From Rhodobacterales bacterium (GTDB taxonomy: Bacteria > Pseudomonadota > Alphaproteobacteria > Rhodobacterales > Rhodobacteraceae), in the NCBI GenBank assembly GCA_026400355.1, contig JAPLPE010000023.1, forward strand, positions 1 through 64,000: a stretch of DNA of 64,000 nt, given 5' to 3'. Both the position numbers and the translations under genes were made by a program. The notes under the pieces were generated by a model that made no database searches, had not been told where the DNA came from, and was given only the letters and a program-made list of their open reading frames with translations. Shown here piece after piece: positions 28,958-38,320 of this stretch (its first letter is position 1; the number at the start of each line of letters is the position of its first letter).

Positions 28958-29767
28958 CTACTGTCTGGTCAGACGTGCATAGAGGATCAGTTCGGGTCTG
29001 TATTCGAAGTGCATCCCGTCGTAGTGATGCCACTTGCCGCCCCAGATGAATCCGTAGCGTTCAAAGGCTGCGACCAGTTCGGTCGGCATCTTGTTGTCAT
29101 AGGGGCCGGCATCGCCTTCGGGCCGGCCGGACCAGCGCCAGTAGCCGCCGAGTTCGGTGTTCAGGTCAATGGCGGCACCAAAGCTGTGCGATGACTGGCG
29201 GTCGGTGCCCGCGATGACGCGCCAGTTGAAGCTGCCGCCGGACTGATCGAAAAAGACATCATAGAGCGGGGAGGACAGGGCAAGCGCCGTCAGGGCGGCG
29301 GCGAGTTGCGTGTCGACACAGTTCCGTGTCGTTACGTTGAACCCTGTCTGCACGGTTTGACCATCGTAGGCGACAGCCACAAGCGTTGCCCGAGCGGCGG
29401 ATTCTCTGTCGGCATAGAGGGCGCGAAAGAAGACCTCGTTCCGGACGCGGCCGGGGTCGAAATAGGGTTGCATCCGGGCGTCGAGGTCAAAGGCGATCGG
29501 GTAGGCGTAGACGAACATGTCGCCGATGGTCGCGCCGTCGAGGCGGTCTTGTGCCGAGATGTCCCGCGCGGGGGCGAAGGGGATCGCGGCTCCGTCTGGC
29601 GTAACGATAGCTGCGCCGTTCACCGTGCTGCCGGGGTAGGCGATTTCGAGCGCGGTGGCGACGGGGTCGCCCCCCGCCGGGAGTGGGATCGTGAGGAAGT
29701 CGCGCGGCGTGCAGGCGGCTTTGAGCGGAGCGGTCCACAGAACGAGGAGGAGGGCAAGGCGGAGCAT
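28958..29767 (-). CDS. M15-like D,D-/L,D-carboxypeptidase, exported
   Basis: The 269-residue protein has a signal peptide (MLRLALLLVLWTAPLKAA) and a C-terminal peptidase M15_4/VanY-like domain. The zinc-binding HxxxxxxD motif is SHSFGAAIDLN, and the second His lies in WHHYDGMHFEYRPEL. Such enzymes trim peptidoglycan peptides in the periplasm. The first half (residues 20-150) is not obviously part of the peptidase domain. It is convergent with nadK and divergent from the curli-like gene. Confidence 0.8.
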   Translation of the reverse strand: MLRLALLLVLWTAPLKAACTPRDFLTIPLPAGGDPVATALEIAYPGSTVNGAAIVTPDGAAIPFAPARDISAQDRLDGATIGDMFVYAYPIAFDLDARMQPYFDPGRVRNEVFFRALYADRESAARATLVAVAYDGQTVQTGFNVTTRNCVDTQLAAALTALALSSPLYDVFFDQSGGSFNWRVIAGTDRQSSHSFGAAIDLNTELGGYWRWSGRPEGDAGPYDNKMPTELVAAFERYGFIWGGKWHHYDGMHFEYRPELILYARLTRQ

Positions 29768-29984
29768 GGGCCGGTCCTTTGGCTACCTCTGATGAGCCTA
29801 GCCCTGATGCCCGCAGGATTGAACCGTCATCACGATAACAAAGAGAGATAGGCGATAGCAGCCGGGTGCCGGGCCGATAGCGGGGCGGCGATATAGGTTG
29901 CTGCGGCCAGTCGTGCCGTTCTGAACCTGTCGGTCGGGGCGATTGTTGCCCCGGACCGGTGGCAACAGACCCGGAGTGGATGAC

Positions 29985-30422
29985 ATGACGATAAAGACGA
30001 TGACTGTTTTGGTAACGCTGGCGGCGGCCCTTGTGCTGGGGGCGGCCCCCGTGACGGCGGACGGGAACCGCGCCGCACTGACCCAGTCAGGCTGGCAGAA
30101 TGGCGTGGGGATCGCGCAGTACGGCTGGCGCAACCAGATGACGGTGACGCAGCAGGGCTGGCAGAACACCACGATTTCGACCCAGGACGGGGCCCGCAAC
30201 CGCACGGTGGTGGGGCAGCAGGGCTATCGCAATTCGGCGACGACGTCACAGCAGGGGCGGTGCAACGTGCTGGGCGTGGCGCAGTTCGGGACAGGCAACA
30301 CGGCCGATGTGGCGCAGACGGGCGGGTGCAATGCGCTGTCCGTCATTCAGGTGGGCAATGGGAATTCTGTCTCGACCCATCAATACGGCACCGGCAATGT
30401 GCAGGTGATCGTTCAGGACTGA
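29985..30422 (+). CDS. Curlin-like repeat protein (CsgA/CsgB type)
   Basis: The 145-residue secreted protein has a signal peptide ending about residue 25 (APVTA-D). From Asn28 it consists of ten consecutive 11-residue units of the form N-x5-Q-x-G-x-x, then a half unit. The Asn, Gln and Gly positions are conserved in every unit. This is the curli beta-solenoid pattern: an E. coli CsgA repeat equals two such strands. Cys93 and Cys115 occupy the same column of units 6 and 8, so they would stack in neighbouring layers. The ATG at 29985 has GGAG upstream. It is followed by a hairpin and a CsgH-like gene. It should form or nucleate extracellular amyloid; the export gene csgG is not in the window. 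Confidence 0.85.
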   Translation: MTIKTMTVLVTLAAALVLGAAPVTADGNRAALTQSGWQNGVGIAQYGWRNQMTVTQQGWQNTTISTQDGARNRTVVGQQGYRNSATTSQQGRCNVLGVAQFGTGNTADVAQTGGCNALSVIQVGNGNSVSTHQYGTGNVQVIVQD

Positions 30423-30425
30423 TCC

Positions 30426-30467
30426 GGCCTGTCACCGGGGTGTGGCTTCAGCATCCCGGTGAAGGCC
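30426..30467 (+). other. Intercistronic RNA hairpin between the curlin-like and CsgH-like genes
   Basis: The left arm GGCCT-G-TCACCGGG (30426-30439) pairs with CCCGGTGA-AGGCC (30455-30467), giving 13 base pairs with a single bulged G and a 15-base loop. It starts four bases after the curlin-like stop codon. No T run follows, so it is more likely an mRNA stabiliser or partial terminator that keeps the amyloid subunit more abundant than the downstream protein. Confidence 0.6.
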
Positions 30468-30494
30468 AACTCATTGAAATGATGGAGGTGTGAG

Positions 30495-30851
30495 ATGGTC
30501 CTGCGTTCGCCGTTGCTGATTGTCCTGACGGCCCTGTTCCTTGCCGCATGTGCGCTGTCGGGCGTCGTGCCGCGCCCAGCCGGTGACCCGCGCGGCGCGT
30601 TGAGTTGCGCGCTGGTTGTGGACGGGACGGGTTTTGAAGGCCGCCTGACAGCCCGCGAGACTGTGGCGGGAGACTATGCGATACGCCTTAGTTCCGGGGG
30701 TGTGTCCATCGACCAGTCGGGTGAGTTTGCAGCCCGGCCGGGTGAGGTCTTGTTGCTGGGGTCAGGCGCCCTTGGCGGGAGTGCCTTTGACGTGCTGATG
30801 CGGGTGACGGCCGAGGGGCGGGACTATCCGTGCACTGTCACTCAGCCGTAG
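30495..30851 (+). CDS. CsgH-like curli accessory lipoprotein
   Basis: The 118-residue protein has a lipoprotein signal (LFLAAC, Cys19) and a small beta-rich domain. The pattern GDYAIRLSSGGVSIDQSGEF followed by a short strand and a Cys near the end (YPCTVTQ) resembles CsgH, the alphaproteobacterial counterpart of CsgC, which stops curlin from assembling in the periplasm. Two further Cys in the mature domain (LSCALVV and YPCTV) could form a disulfide. GGAGG lies seven bases before the ATG. Its position after the curlin-like gene supports the call. It overlaps the convergent maeB stop by 10 bases. A membrane-anchored CsgH would be unusual. Confidence 0.65.
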   Translation: MVLRSPLLIVLTALFLAACALSGVVPRPAGDPRGALSCALVVDGTGFEGRLTARETVAGDYAIRLSSGGVSIDQSGEFAARPGEVLLLGSGALGGSAFDVLMRVTAEGRDYPCTVTQP

Positions 30852-33124
30852 TGCTCGACCGGGGTGCCGGCGAGGGCCGAGATGTTGAGCAGGCCGCGCG
30901 CGGTGATCGACGGGGTGACGATATGCGCGCGGTTGCCCATGCCCATCAGGATGGGGCCGACTTCTAGCCCGCCGCCCTTCATCTTGAGGATGTTGCGCAC
31001 GCCCGAAGCCGCATCCGTGTTCGCGAAGACCAGCGCGTTGGCGGGGCCGGTGAGGCGGGATCCGGGGAAGATGCGGTCGCGGAGTTCCGTGTCGAGGGCA
31101 GCGTCGACATGCATCTCGCCCTCATAGACGAAATCGCGCGGGGCCGAGTCGAGGATGGCCAGCGCCCCGCGCATGCGGCGGCCGGTATCGCAGTCGAGGT
31201 TGCCGAACTGCGAATGCGAGCAGAGCGCGATCCGGGGTTCCACGCCAAAGCGGCGGACATGGCGGGCGCAGCCGATGACGGTTTCGGCGATCTGCTGCGG
31301 CGTCGGTTCGGGATGGACCTGTGTATCAGCGATAAAGAGCGGTCCGTCTTCAAGGATCATCAGGGATAGCGCCGCTGTAGGGCGCAGCCGCGCAGTGCCC
31401 AGCACCTGCTGGATGTAGTTGAGATGCCAGAGGAATTGCCCGAAAGTGCCGCAGATCATGCTGTCCGCCTCGCCTCGGTGAACCATGACAGCAGCGATCG
31501 CAGTCGAGTTCGTCCGCATGACAGCGCGGGCAAGGTCGGGGGTGACGCCACGACGCGCCATGATCTCGTGATAGGTGCCCCAATAGTCGCGGTAGCGCGG
31601 GTCGTTTTCCGGGTTCACGACATTGAAATCGACGCCGGGACGGATCGTCAGGCCATAGCGTTCGCAGCGCTGGGCGATGACGTCTGGGCGGCCGACAAGG
31701 ATCGGGGTGTCACCGAATTCCTCAAGAACCGCTTGCGACGCACGCAGGATGCGTTCGTCCTCGCCTTCGGCAAAGACGATCTTTTGGTGCGAGGCACGGG
31801 CGGCCTCGAACACGGGGCGCATGATGAGGGCGGATTTGAAAACCGAACCGTTCAGCTTTTCACGGTAGGATTTCATGTCGTCGATGGGCCTGGTGGCAAC
31901 ACCGGTGTCCATCGCGGCTTGGGCCACAGCAGAGGCGACGACGCCGATCAGGCGGGGGTCAAACGGCTTTGGGATCAGGTAATCTGGGCCGAAGGTCATC
32001 TGTTCACCGCGATAGGCGGCGGCGGCTTCGGCGCTTGTCGTGGTGCGGGCGAGTTCGGCAATGCCGGAGATGCAGGCCAGTTCCATCTGATCATTTATCT
32101 GGGTCGCGCCGACGTCAAGTGCGCCGCGGAAGATAAAGGGGAAGCAGAGGACATTGTTGACCTGATTGGGATAATCGCTGCGGCCGGTGGCGATGATCGC
32201 ATCGGGGGCCACGGCGCGGGCGGCGGCCGGGTCAATCTCTGGTGAGGGGTTGGCGAGGGCGAAGATGATCGGGCGGGGGGCCATTTTCTGCACCATCGCG
32301 GGCGTCAGAACGCCGGGGCCGGAGAGGCCGAGGAACAGGTCAGCACCGTCGATCACGTCTGAAAGAGTGGCGGGCGTGGAGCCTTGGGCATAGGCGGCCT
32401 TTTGGGGCGTCATGTCACTTTCGCGACCATGATGGACAATTCCGTTCAGATCACAAAGCCAGACGTTTTCCCGTTTTGCGCCGAGTTTCAGTAACATATT
32501 GAGGCAGGCGATTCCTGCCGCGCCGCCGCCGGTTGAAACAATCTTGACGTTTTCGAATGTCTTGCCAGCAACGAGGAGCGCATTAGTTGTCGCCGCACCC
32601 ACAACGATGGCGGTCCCGTGCTGGTCGTCGTGAAAGACCGGTATCTTCATTCGTTCGCGGCAAAGCCGTTCGACGGTGAAGCATTCGGGGGCCTTGATGT
32701 CTTCGAGATTGATCGCGCCAAAGGTCGGTTCGAGTGCGCAGATGATGGCGGCGAGTTTCTCGGGGTCAGGCTCGTTGAGTTCGATATCGAAACAATCGAT
32801 ATTGGCAAATTTCTTGAAGAGAACTGCCTTGCCCTCCATCACCGGTTTTGACGCAAGGCCGCCGATGTTGCCTAGGCCAAGGACGGCAGTCCCATTGGTG
32901 ACGACGCCGACCAGATTTCCGCGCGATGTGTAATCGCGGGCGGTTGCGGGGTTGGCTTTGATCTCGAGGCAGGCCTCGGCCACGCCAGGGGAATAGGCGC
33001 GGGCAAGGTCGCGACCGTTGGCAAGGGGTTTGGTCGCCCGGATCTCGAGCTTACCAGGTTTGGGGTAGCGGTGATAGTCCAGCGCGGCCTGCCGGAGATT
33101 TGGATCCGTGGTGTTGTCGGCCAT
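30842..33124 (-). CDS. maeB: NADP-dependent malic enzyme with phosphotransacetylase-like domain
   Basis: The 760-residue protein is the long MaeB type. Residues 1-430 are the malic enzyme, with [28 protein letters not shown] and an NADP-binding [15 protein letters not shown]. Residues about 440-760 are a phosphotransacetylase-like domain that usually serves regulation rather than catalysis. It converts malate to pyruvate, CO2 and NADPH. The ATG at 33124 ([11 protein letters not shown]) has GGAGAGG upstream; the frame's long open extension beyond it is antisense to the cupin gene and not coding. A 14-base palindrome lies 25 bases upstream. Confidence 0.93.
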   Translation of the reverse strand: MADNTTDPNLRQAALDYHRYPKPGKLEIRATKPLANGRDLARAYSPGVAEACLEIKANPATARDYTSRGNLVGVVTNGTAVLGLGNIGGLASKPVMEGKAVLFKKFANIDCFDIELNEPDPEKLAAIICALEPTFGAINLEDIKAPECFTVERLCRERMKIPVFHDDQHGTAIVVGAATTNALLVAGKTFENVKIVSTGGGAAGIACLNMLLKLGAKRENVWLCDLNGIVHHGRESDMTPQKAAYAQGSTPATLSDVIDGADLFLGLSGPGVLTPAMVQKMAPRPIIFALANPSPEIDPAAARAVAPDAIIATGRSDYPNQVNNVLCFPFIFRGALDVGATQINDQMELACISGIAELARTTTSAEAAAAYRGEQMTFGPDYLIPKPFDPRLIGVVASAVAQAAMDTGVATRPIDDMKSYREKLNGSVFKSALIMRPVFEAARASHQKIVFAEGEDERILRASQAVLEEFGDTPILVGRPDVIAQRCERYGLTIRPGVDFNVVNPENDPRYRDYWGTYHEIMARRGVTPDLARAVMRTNSTAIAAVMVHRGEADSMICGTFGQFLWHLNYIQQVLGTARLRPTAALSLMILEDGPLFIADTQVHPEPTPQQIAETVIGCARHVRRFGVEPRIALCSHSQFGNLDCDTGRRMRGALAILDSAPRDFVYEGEMHVDAALDTELRDRIFPGSRLTGPANALVFANTDAASGVRNILKMKGGGLEVGPILMGMGNRAHIVTPSITARGLLNISALAGTPVEHYG

Positions 33125-33148
33125 GACGCGGTGCCTCTCCAAGGAATT

Positions 33149-33162
33149 GTTTAACGTTAAAC
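33149..33162. promoter_or_regulatory. Perfect palindrome in the maeB/cupin divergent gap
   Basis: GTTTAACGTTAAAC is a perfect 14-base palindrome in the 123-base gap between maeB and the divergent cupin gene. It is AT-rich and lies about 25 bases before the maeB ATG, where a repressor could cover the promoter. The protein that binds it cannot be named from the sequence. Confidence 0.5.
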
Positions 33163-33247
33163 TATCAGTTTGCGCGAGCGGTCGGCTTGGTAGAGCATGA
33201 ATGTGCCCCTCTTGCAAATCGCGGGCGGTGCGGACAGGGTCAGGGGC

Positions 33248-34339
33248 ATGACACAGAGCCCTGACATCCGCGCCGAAGTGCGCCTGCCCACCACCGATCT
33301 GCGTGCTGATCTGCTGTTCTTTGGCAAGGTTCTGGGTATGCGAATGGACATGATCTATCCTGCCGACAACCCGTCGGTTGCGGTGTTTTCCGGGCATGGG
33401 CTGCGGGTGCGGCTGATGGAAGGTCTGAGTGACGCGCCGGGCCTGTTGCGCATCCTGACGGATGATGCGGGCTTTGCCGGGGGGGAGCGCAGCCTGACCG
33501 CGCCGGGCGGCACGCGGGTCGAGGTCGATGAACTGAACCCGCCGCTCGTGCTGCCGCCGACAGAACATGCTTTTGTTGTCAGACGGTTGGCCGATCAAGC
33601 GCCTTGGGTCATCGGACGGGCTGGGATGCAGTACCGCGATCTGGTGCCCTCTCGTCTGGGCGGGGCGATCATCGCGAGCCATATCCGCATCCCCGACGGC
33701 GGTCCGGTGCCGGACATGGTGCATTTCCACAAGATCGGGTTTCAGCTGATCTTTTGCATCCGGGGCTGGGTCGATGTGCTTTATGAGGATCAGGGAGGCC
33801 TGCTGCGACTGACGGCAGGCGATTGCTTTATCCAGCCGCCCGAAATCCGGCACAGGGTGATGGAGGCGTCCGACGGGATCGAGGTGATCGAGATCGGGGT
33901 GCCTGCGGAACATGTGACCGAAATCGATCACGAGATGACGCTGCCCACGCCGCATCTGCGGCCTGACCGGGAATGGCAAGGGCAGCGGTTCGTCCACAAT
34001 CCGGGCCGCGACGGGGTGTGGGAGCCGTTCCGCCTGCCAGGTTACGTGGCGCGGGACACGACGATCAATGCGAACACAAAGGGTGTCGCGGCGGTACAGG
34101 TCGTGCGGCGCGGGCCGGGCGCGCCGGTGTGGGCGCGGCATGATGCAGATATCCTCTTTGGTTTTGTGATGGCCGGAGGCCTGACGCTTGAAGGTGAAGG
34201 GAAGAAGCCCTTTGCACTTGCTGCCGGCGATGCCTTTGTCATTCCGCCGGGGCTGCGGACGCGATGGGCCGATCCTTCCGAGGAACTTGAAATCCTTGAG
34301 GTTGCCCTGCCGGGCCCGTTCACGACAATTCCCGACTGA
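33248..34339 (+). CDS. Bicupin protein with VOC-like N-terminus
   Basis: The 363-residue protein starts with a glyoxalase/VOC-like stretch (EVRLPTTDLRADLLFFGKVLGM, residues about 8-90), followed by two cupin barrels. The first cupin has DMVHFHKIGFQLIFC and later PPEIRHRVMEA; the second has FGFVMAGGLTLEGEG and DAFVIPPGLRTRW. Metal-binding His residues are visible in the first barrel only. The function is unknown. It lies upstream of the nucleoside salvage operon in the same orientation but is separated from cdd by 123 bases that include a GC-rich inverted repeat. The ATG at 33248 is preferred; an ATG at 33197 is possible. Confidence 0.7.
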   Translation: MTQSPDIRAEVRLPTTDLRADLLFFGKVLGMRMDMIYPADNPSVAVFSGHGLRVRLMEGLSDAPGLLRILTDDAGFAGGERSLTAPGGTRVEVDELNPPLVLPPTEHAFVVRRLADQAPWVIGRAGMQYRDLVPSRLGGAIIASHIRIPDGGPVPDMVHFHKIGFQLIFCIRGWVDVLYEDQGGLLRLTAGDCFIQPPEIRHRVMEASDGIEVIEIGVPAEHVTEIDHEMTLPTPHLRPDREWQGQRFVHNPGRDGVWEPFRLPGYVARDTTINANTKGVAAVQVVRRGPGAPVWARHDADILFGFVMAGGLTLEGEGKKPFALAAGDAFVIPPGLRTRWADPSEELEILEVALPGPFTTIPD

Positions 34340-34366
34340 TCCATTCTCTGTCGACAAATATCCCGG

Positions 34367-34399
34367 GGGGCGCGGAACGCGCGGGGGGCAGCGCGCCCC
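34367..34399. repeat. GC-rich inverted repeat between the cupin gene and cdd
   Basis: An 8-bp stem, GGGGCGCG (34367-34374) with CGCGCCCC (34392-34399), lies in an extremely G-rich run that begins with ATATCCCGGGGGG. It follows the cupin stop by 28 bases and may act as a transcription barrier or belong to a dispersed repeat family. Confidence 0.45.
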
Positions 34400-34462
34400 T
34401 GACCCCGCTTGCAATAGGGCGCGGCACGTCGGATGCTGCGCCCAAGATTAAAGGAGAGAGAG

Positions 34463-34855
34463 ATGTCGCTGCTTGATACCGCCCGCACCGCACGGGAGAT
34501 GGCCTATGCGCCCTATTCAAAGTTCAAGGTCGGTGCGGCGATCCGGGCGGCGTCGGGCGCGGTATATGCCGGGGTGAATGTCGAGAATGCGGCCTATCCC
34601 GAGGGCACATGTGCCGAAGCCGGGGCAATTGCCGCGATGGTTCTGGCCGGTGACACGAAGATTGCTGAGGTGGCTGTGATTGCGGGTTCGACCGTTCCGG
34701 TGAGCCCTTGCGGTGGATGCCGGCAAAAGCTGGCGGAATTCGGGGATGCTTCTGTCAGGGTGACGATGGCCAATATGGTGGGGGATGAGCGGGTGATGAC
34801 GCTCGCCGAGCTCTTGCCTGGTGCATTTCATCAGGACCATATGGGCGAGCATTGA
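34463..34855 (+). CDS. cdd: Cytidine deaminase
   Basis: The 130-residue zinc enzyme deaminates cytidine and deoxycytidine to uridine and deoxyuridine. The catalytic CAE motif lies in EGTCAEAGAI, and the two zinc Cys residues are in PCGGCRQ. The length matches the tetrameric short form. AAGGAG lies eight bases before the ATG at 34463, a strong ribosome-binding site. It opens the salvage operon and shares its stop codon with the deoA start. Confidence 0.95.
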   Translation: MSLLDTARTAREMAYAPYSKFKVGAAIRAASGAVYAGVNVENAAYPEGTCAEAGAIAAMVLAGDTKIAEVAVIAGSTVPVSPCGGCRQKLAEFGDASVRVTMANMVGDERVMTLAELLPGAFHQDHMGEH

Positions 34856-36156
34856 TGGAAGCGCGTGGAATCATTGCGAAACTCCGGCGCGGTGAGGTGC
34901 CGACGACCGAGGAATTGCAATGGTTCGCGGCAGGGCTGGCCAATGGTCAGGTCAGCGATGCGCAGGCCGGGGCCTTTGCGATGGGCGTGTGCGTGCGCGG
35001 TTTGGGCGAGGCGGGTCGGGTCGGGCTGACGAGGGCGATGCGGGATTCGGGTGATGTGCTGCACTGGAATCTGGATGCGCCGGTGCTTGACAAGCATTCG
35101 ACCGGGGGATTGGGCGATGCGGTGTCGCTGATCCTTGCACCCGCTCTGGCGGCCTGCGGGGTCTATGTGCCGATGATTTCGGGCCGGGGCCTCGGCCATA
35201 CGGGCGGGACGCTGGACAAGATGGAGGCAATCCCGGGCCTGAAGGCCCAGATCACCGAGGCCAAGTTGCGCGAGGTCGTGGGCAAGGTCGGCTGTGCGGT
35301 CGTGGGCGCAACGGGGCGGATCGCGCCTGCGGACCGGCGGCTTTATGCAATCCGGGATGTGACAGGGACAGTAGAGAGCGTTGACCTGATCACCGCGTCG
35401 ATCCTGTCCAAGAAGCTGGCGGCGGGGCTCGAGGGGCTCGTTCTCGACGTCAAGGCCGGGTCTGGGGCGTTCATGAAGACCGACGCCGAGGCGCGGGCGC
35501 TGGCCGAGGCGCTGGTGTCTGCGGCGAACGGGGCGGGGTGTCCGACGGCGGCGCTGATCACGGATATGGATGAACCTTTGTGCCCAGCGCTGGGCAACGC
35601 TGTCGAAGTGGCGGTGTGCATGGAGGTTATGGCCGGGAACCGGCTGGCTGCACCGCGCCTGCATGATCTTACGGTGGCTTTGGGCGGACGGCTTCTGGCG
35701 TTGGCAGGCGGGGCCGAAGGCGAGGGTGAGGAGAAGATTGCAGCGGCCATTTCCGGTGGTGGCGCTCTGGAGCGATTCGCGCGGATGGTAGCAGAACTGG
35801 GCGGGCCGCCGGATATGGAAGAGGACTGGCGGACCCATCTGCCACAGGCGGCGCTGGTGGGCGATGTGCTGGCGCGCGAAGCGGGAAATGTGGCCGCGTT
35901 CGATGGCGAGGCGCTGGGGCTGACGGTCGTCGCGATGGGTGGCGGGCGGCGGGTCGAGACTGACAGGATTGATCCGGCAGTCGGGCTGACGGATGTGGTG
36001 GCGCTTGGGGCTTACGTCGAAAAGGGGCAGCCTTTGGCCACAATCCACGCGCGGGACGCGGCGAGTGCCGAGGCAGCGGCGCAGGGCGTGCTGGGGGCAA
36101 TCCGGATCGGTGAGGCGCCCCGTATCGGGCCTTTGGTGCGGGCGCGAGTCGGCTGA
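34855..36156 (+). CDS. deoA: Thymidine phosphorylase
   Basis: The 433-residue enzyme splits thymidine and deoxyuridine with phosphate to give the base and deoxyribose 1-phosphate. The phosphate-site motif is LDKHSTGGLGD, followed by SGRGLGHTGGTLDKME and the KKLAAGLEGLVLDVKAGSGAF block. The ATG at 34855 overlaps the cdd stop by one base (TGATG), indicating translational coupling. Its product feeds phosphopentomutase, encoded next. Confidence 0.95.
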   Translation: MEARGIIAKLRRGEVPTTEELQWFAAGLANGQVSDAQAGAFAMGVCVRGLGEAGRVGLTRAMRDSGDVLHWNLDAPVLDKHSTGGLGDAVSLILAPALAACGVYVPMISGRGLGHTGGTLDKMEAIPGLKAQITEAKLREVVGKVGCAVVGATGRIAPADRRLYAIRDVTGTVESVDLITASILSKKLAAGLEGLVLDVKAGSGAFMKTDAEARALAEALVSAANGAGCPTAALITDMDEPLCPALGNAVEVAVCMEVMAGNRLAAPRLHDLTVALGGRLLALAGGAEGEGEEKIAAAISGGGALERFARMVAELGGPPDMEEDWRTHLPQAALVGDVLAREAGNVAAFDGEALGLTVVAMGGGRRVETDRIDPAVGLTDVVALGAYVEKGQPLATIHARDAASAEAAAQGVLGAIRIGEAPRIGPLVRARVG

Positions 36157-37337
36157 TGAGGGGCCGTGCCTTTCTGGTGGTTATCGATTCCGTGGGGATC
36201 GGCGGGGCGCCGGATGCGGCGGCGTTCTTCAACGGGACCGTGCCGGATACCGGGGCGAATACGTTGGCGCATATCGCCGGACAGGTGCCGCTGCATTTGC
36301 CGGTGATGGATGCGATGGGCCTTGGGGCGGCGGTTCGGCTGGCGTCGGGCGTATCGGTGCGGGGGCTTGATGCGGTGCCAACCGGGGCCTGGGGCGCGGC
36401 GACCGAAGTGTCGCGGGGAAAGGATACGCCGTCGGGACATTGGGAACTGGCAGGGGTTCCGGTGCCTTTCGACTGGACGGTGTTTCCGGATGCGGACCCG
36501 GCCTTTCCGTTGGACCTGCTGAAAGAGATCGCCTCGCTCGCTGGCGCGGGCGGGACGTTGGGGAACAGGCATTCCTCAGGCACGGTCATTCTTGACGAGG
36601 AGGGCGCCCGGCACATGAAGACGGGCTGGCCGATCATCTATACCTCGGCGGATTCGGTGCTGCAGATCGCGGCGCATGAGGCGACGTTCGGGCTGCATCG
36701 TCTGCTGGCCCTCTGCGAGGCGATTGCGCCGCGCCTGCATGCGATAAAGGTGGGCCGCGTAATTGCGCGACCGTTTGTGGGAACACCCGAGACGGGCTTT
36801 ACCCGGACGGTGAACCGGCATGACTATGCGATCGAGCCGCCTGCGCCGACGTTGTGCGACTGGGTCCATGCGGCGGGGCGCAGAGTTCATGGCGTCGGCA
36901 AGATAGGTGATATCTTTTCGATGCGGGGCATCGACGAGGTGCGCAAGGGCCGGGATGCCACGCTGATGGGGCATCTGGGTGATCTGGTGGACACGGCTGA
37001 AGTCGGGTCTTTGACCTTTGCCAATTTCGTCGAGTTCGACAGCGAATTCGGGCACCGGCGGAATGTCGAAGGCTATGCGCGGCATCTGGAATGGTTCGAT
37101 ACAGAACTGGGTGCCTTGCTTCCGCGCCTGTGTGACGGAGATCTGCTGATCGTGACGGCGGATCACGGAAATGACCCGACATGGGACGGGACCGATCATA
37201 CGCGCGAAAGGGTGCCGGTACTGGTGCACGGGATCGGGGCGCGGGAATTGGGCCTTGTGGGCTTTGTCGATGTCGCGGCCTCGGTGGCTGTGCATCTGGG
37301 CGTGCCCCCGCAGGGGCCGGGACGGAGTTTTCTGTGA
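36156..37337 (+). CDS. deoB: Phosphopentomutase
   Basis: The 393-residue alkaline-phosphatase-superfamily enzyme converts (deoxy)ribose 1-phosphate to the 5-phosphate. Metal sites are visible in VVIDSVGIGGAPDA, in the phosphorylated-residue region GANTLAHIAG, and in TADHGNDPTWDGTDHTRE. Phosphopentomutase links thymidine phosphorylase to central metabolism. The ATG overlaps the deoA stop by one base, and the stop is overlapped by the add start. Confidence 0.95.
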   Translation: MRGRAFLVVIDSVGIGGAPDAAAFFNGTVPDTGANTLAHIAGQVPLHLPVMDAMGLGAAVRLASGVSVRGLDAVPTGAWGAATEVSRGKDTPSGHWELAGVPVPFDWTVFPDADPAFPLDLLKEIASLAGAGGTLGNRHSSGTVILDEEGARHMKTGWPIIYTSADSVLQIAAHEATFGLHRLLALCEAIAPRLHAIKVGRVIARPFVGTPETGFTRTVNRHDYAIEPPAPTLCDWVHAAGRRVHGVGKIGDIFSMRGIDEVRKGRDATLMGHLGDLVDTAEVGSLTFANFVEFDSEFGHRRNVEGYARHLEWFDTELGALLPRLCDGDLLIVTADHGNDPTWDGTDHTRERVPVLVHGIGARELGLVGFVDVAASVAVHLGVPPQGPGRSFL

Positions 37338-38320
37338 GCTACAAGTCATTCCCCAAGGTCGAGTTGCATCTGCATCTGGAAGGGGGCGCACCGCCAGCCT
37401 TTATCGCCGGGCTGGCACGGGAAAAGCACATTGATATCGCAAAGATTTTCGATGAGCGCGGAAATTACATCTATCGGGATTTCGACCATTTCCTGAAGGT
37501 CTATGAGGCGGCCTGCACGACGCTACAAGGGCCTGAGGATTTCAGGCGGCTGGTTCTGGCGGTGCTTGAGGAGAGTGCCGAGAACGGGGTGGTCTATTCC
37601 GAAACCTTCCTGTCGCCGGAATTCTGTGGTGGCGGCGATGTGGCGGCCTGGAGCGATTATCTGGCAGCGATCACCGATGCGGCGGATGAGGCGCAGCGCA
37701 AGATGGACATCACGCTCAAAGGGATCATTACCTGCATCCGGCATTTTGGACCCGAACAGGCGAAAACGGCAGCGCGCTGTGCGGCAGAAACCAAGGGCGA
37801 TTTCATCACCGGGTTCGGGATGGCCGGAGCGGAACTGGTGGGGCGACCGGGTGATTATGCCTACAGTTTCGACATGGCGCGCGAAGCAGGGTTGCGGATC
37901 ACCTGTCATGCGGGCGAATGGGGTGGGCCGGAAATGGTGGCGGATACGATCCGCGATATCCGGCCAGAACGGATCGGTCACGGGATCAATGCCTACAAAG
38001 ATCTGGCGTTGGTCGACCGGATCGCGGAACAGGGGATCGTGCTTGAGGTCTGCCCGGGGTCGAACGTGTTTCTGAACGCGGTGAAAAGCTGGAAGGACCA
38101 TCCGATTTCCCCTCTGATGGAGCGGGGAGTAAAGGTCACGGTGTCAACGGATGATCCGCCCTTCTTTAGGACGACGATGACCAAGGAATTCGACATGCTC
38201 CACCGCACCTTTGACTGGGACGACGGGGTATTCCGGACGCTGAACAAGACGGCGCTGGATGCCGCGTTCTGCGATGCCGCGACCAAGAAAAGAATTGCCG
38301 AACTGCTGGAGGCCGCATGA
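37334..38320 (+). CDS. add: Adenosine deaminase
   Basis: The 328-residue TIM-barrel enzyme deaminates adenosine and deoxyadenosine. Zinc ligands appear in [10 protein letters not shown], in [10 protein letters not shown] and in STDDPPFF. The start is a GTG at 37334 in GTGA, overlapping the deoB stop by four bases; this is chosen because the protein family begins just before [11 protein letters not shown]. Longer in-frame starts lie inside deoB. The last four bases overlap the upp start. Confidence 0.92.
   Translation: MSYKSFPKVELHLHLEGGAPPAFIAGLAREKHIDIAKIFDERGNYIYRDFDHFLKVYEAACTTLQGPEDFRRLVLAVLEESAENGVVYSETFLSPEFCGGGDVAAWSDYLAAITDAADEAQRKMDITLKGIITCIRHFGPEQAKTAARCAAETKGDFITGFGMAGAELVGRPGDYAYSFDMAREAGLRITCHAGEWGGPEMVADTIRDIRPERIGHGINAYKDLALVDRIAEQGIVLEVCPGSNVFLNAVKSWKDHPISPLMERGVKVTVSTDDPPFFRTTMTKEFDMLHRTFDWDDGVFRTLNKTALDAAFCDAATKKRIAELLEAA

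Noticed and set aside
33125-34414. Upstream extension of the maeB frame
   Set aside because: The extra 430 codons are antisense to the bicupin gene, while maeB has a good start with a ribosome-binding site at 33124.
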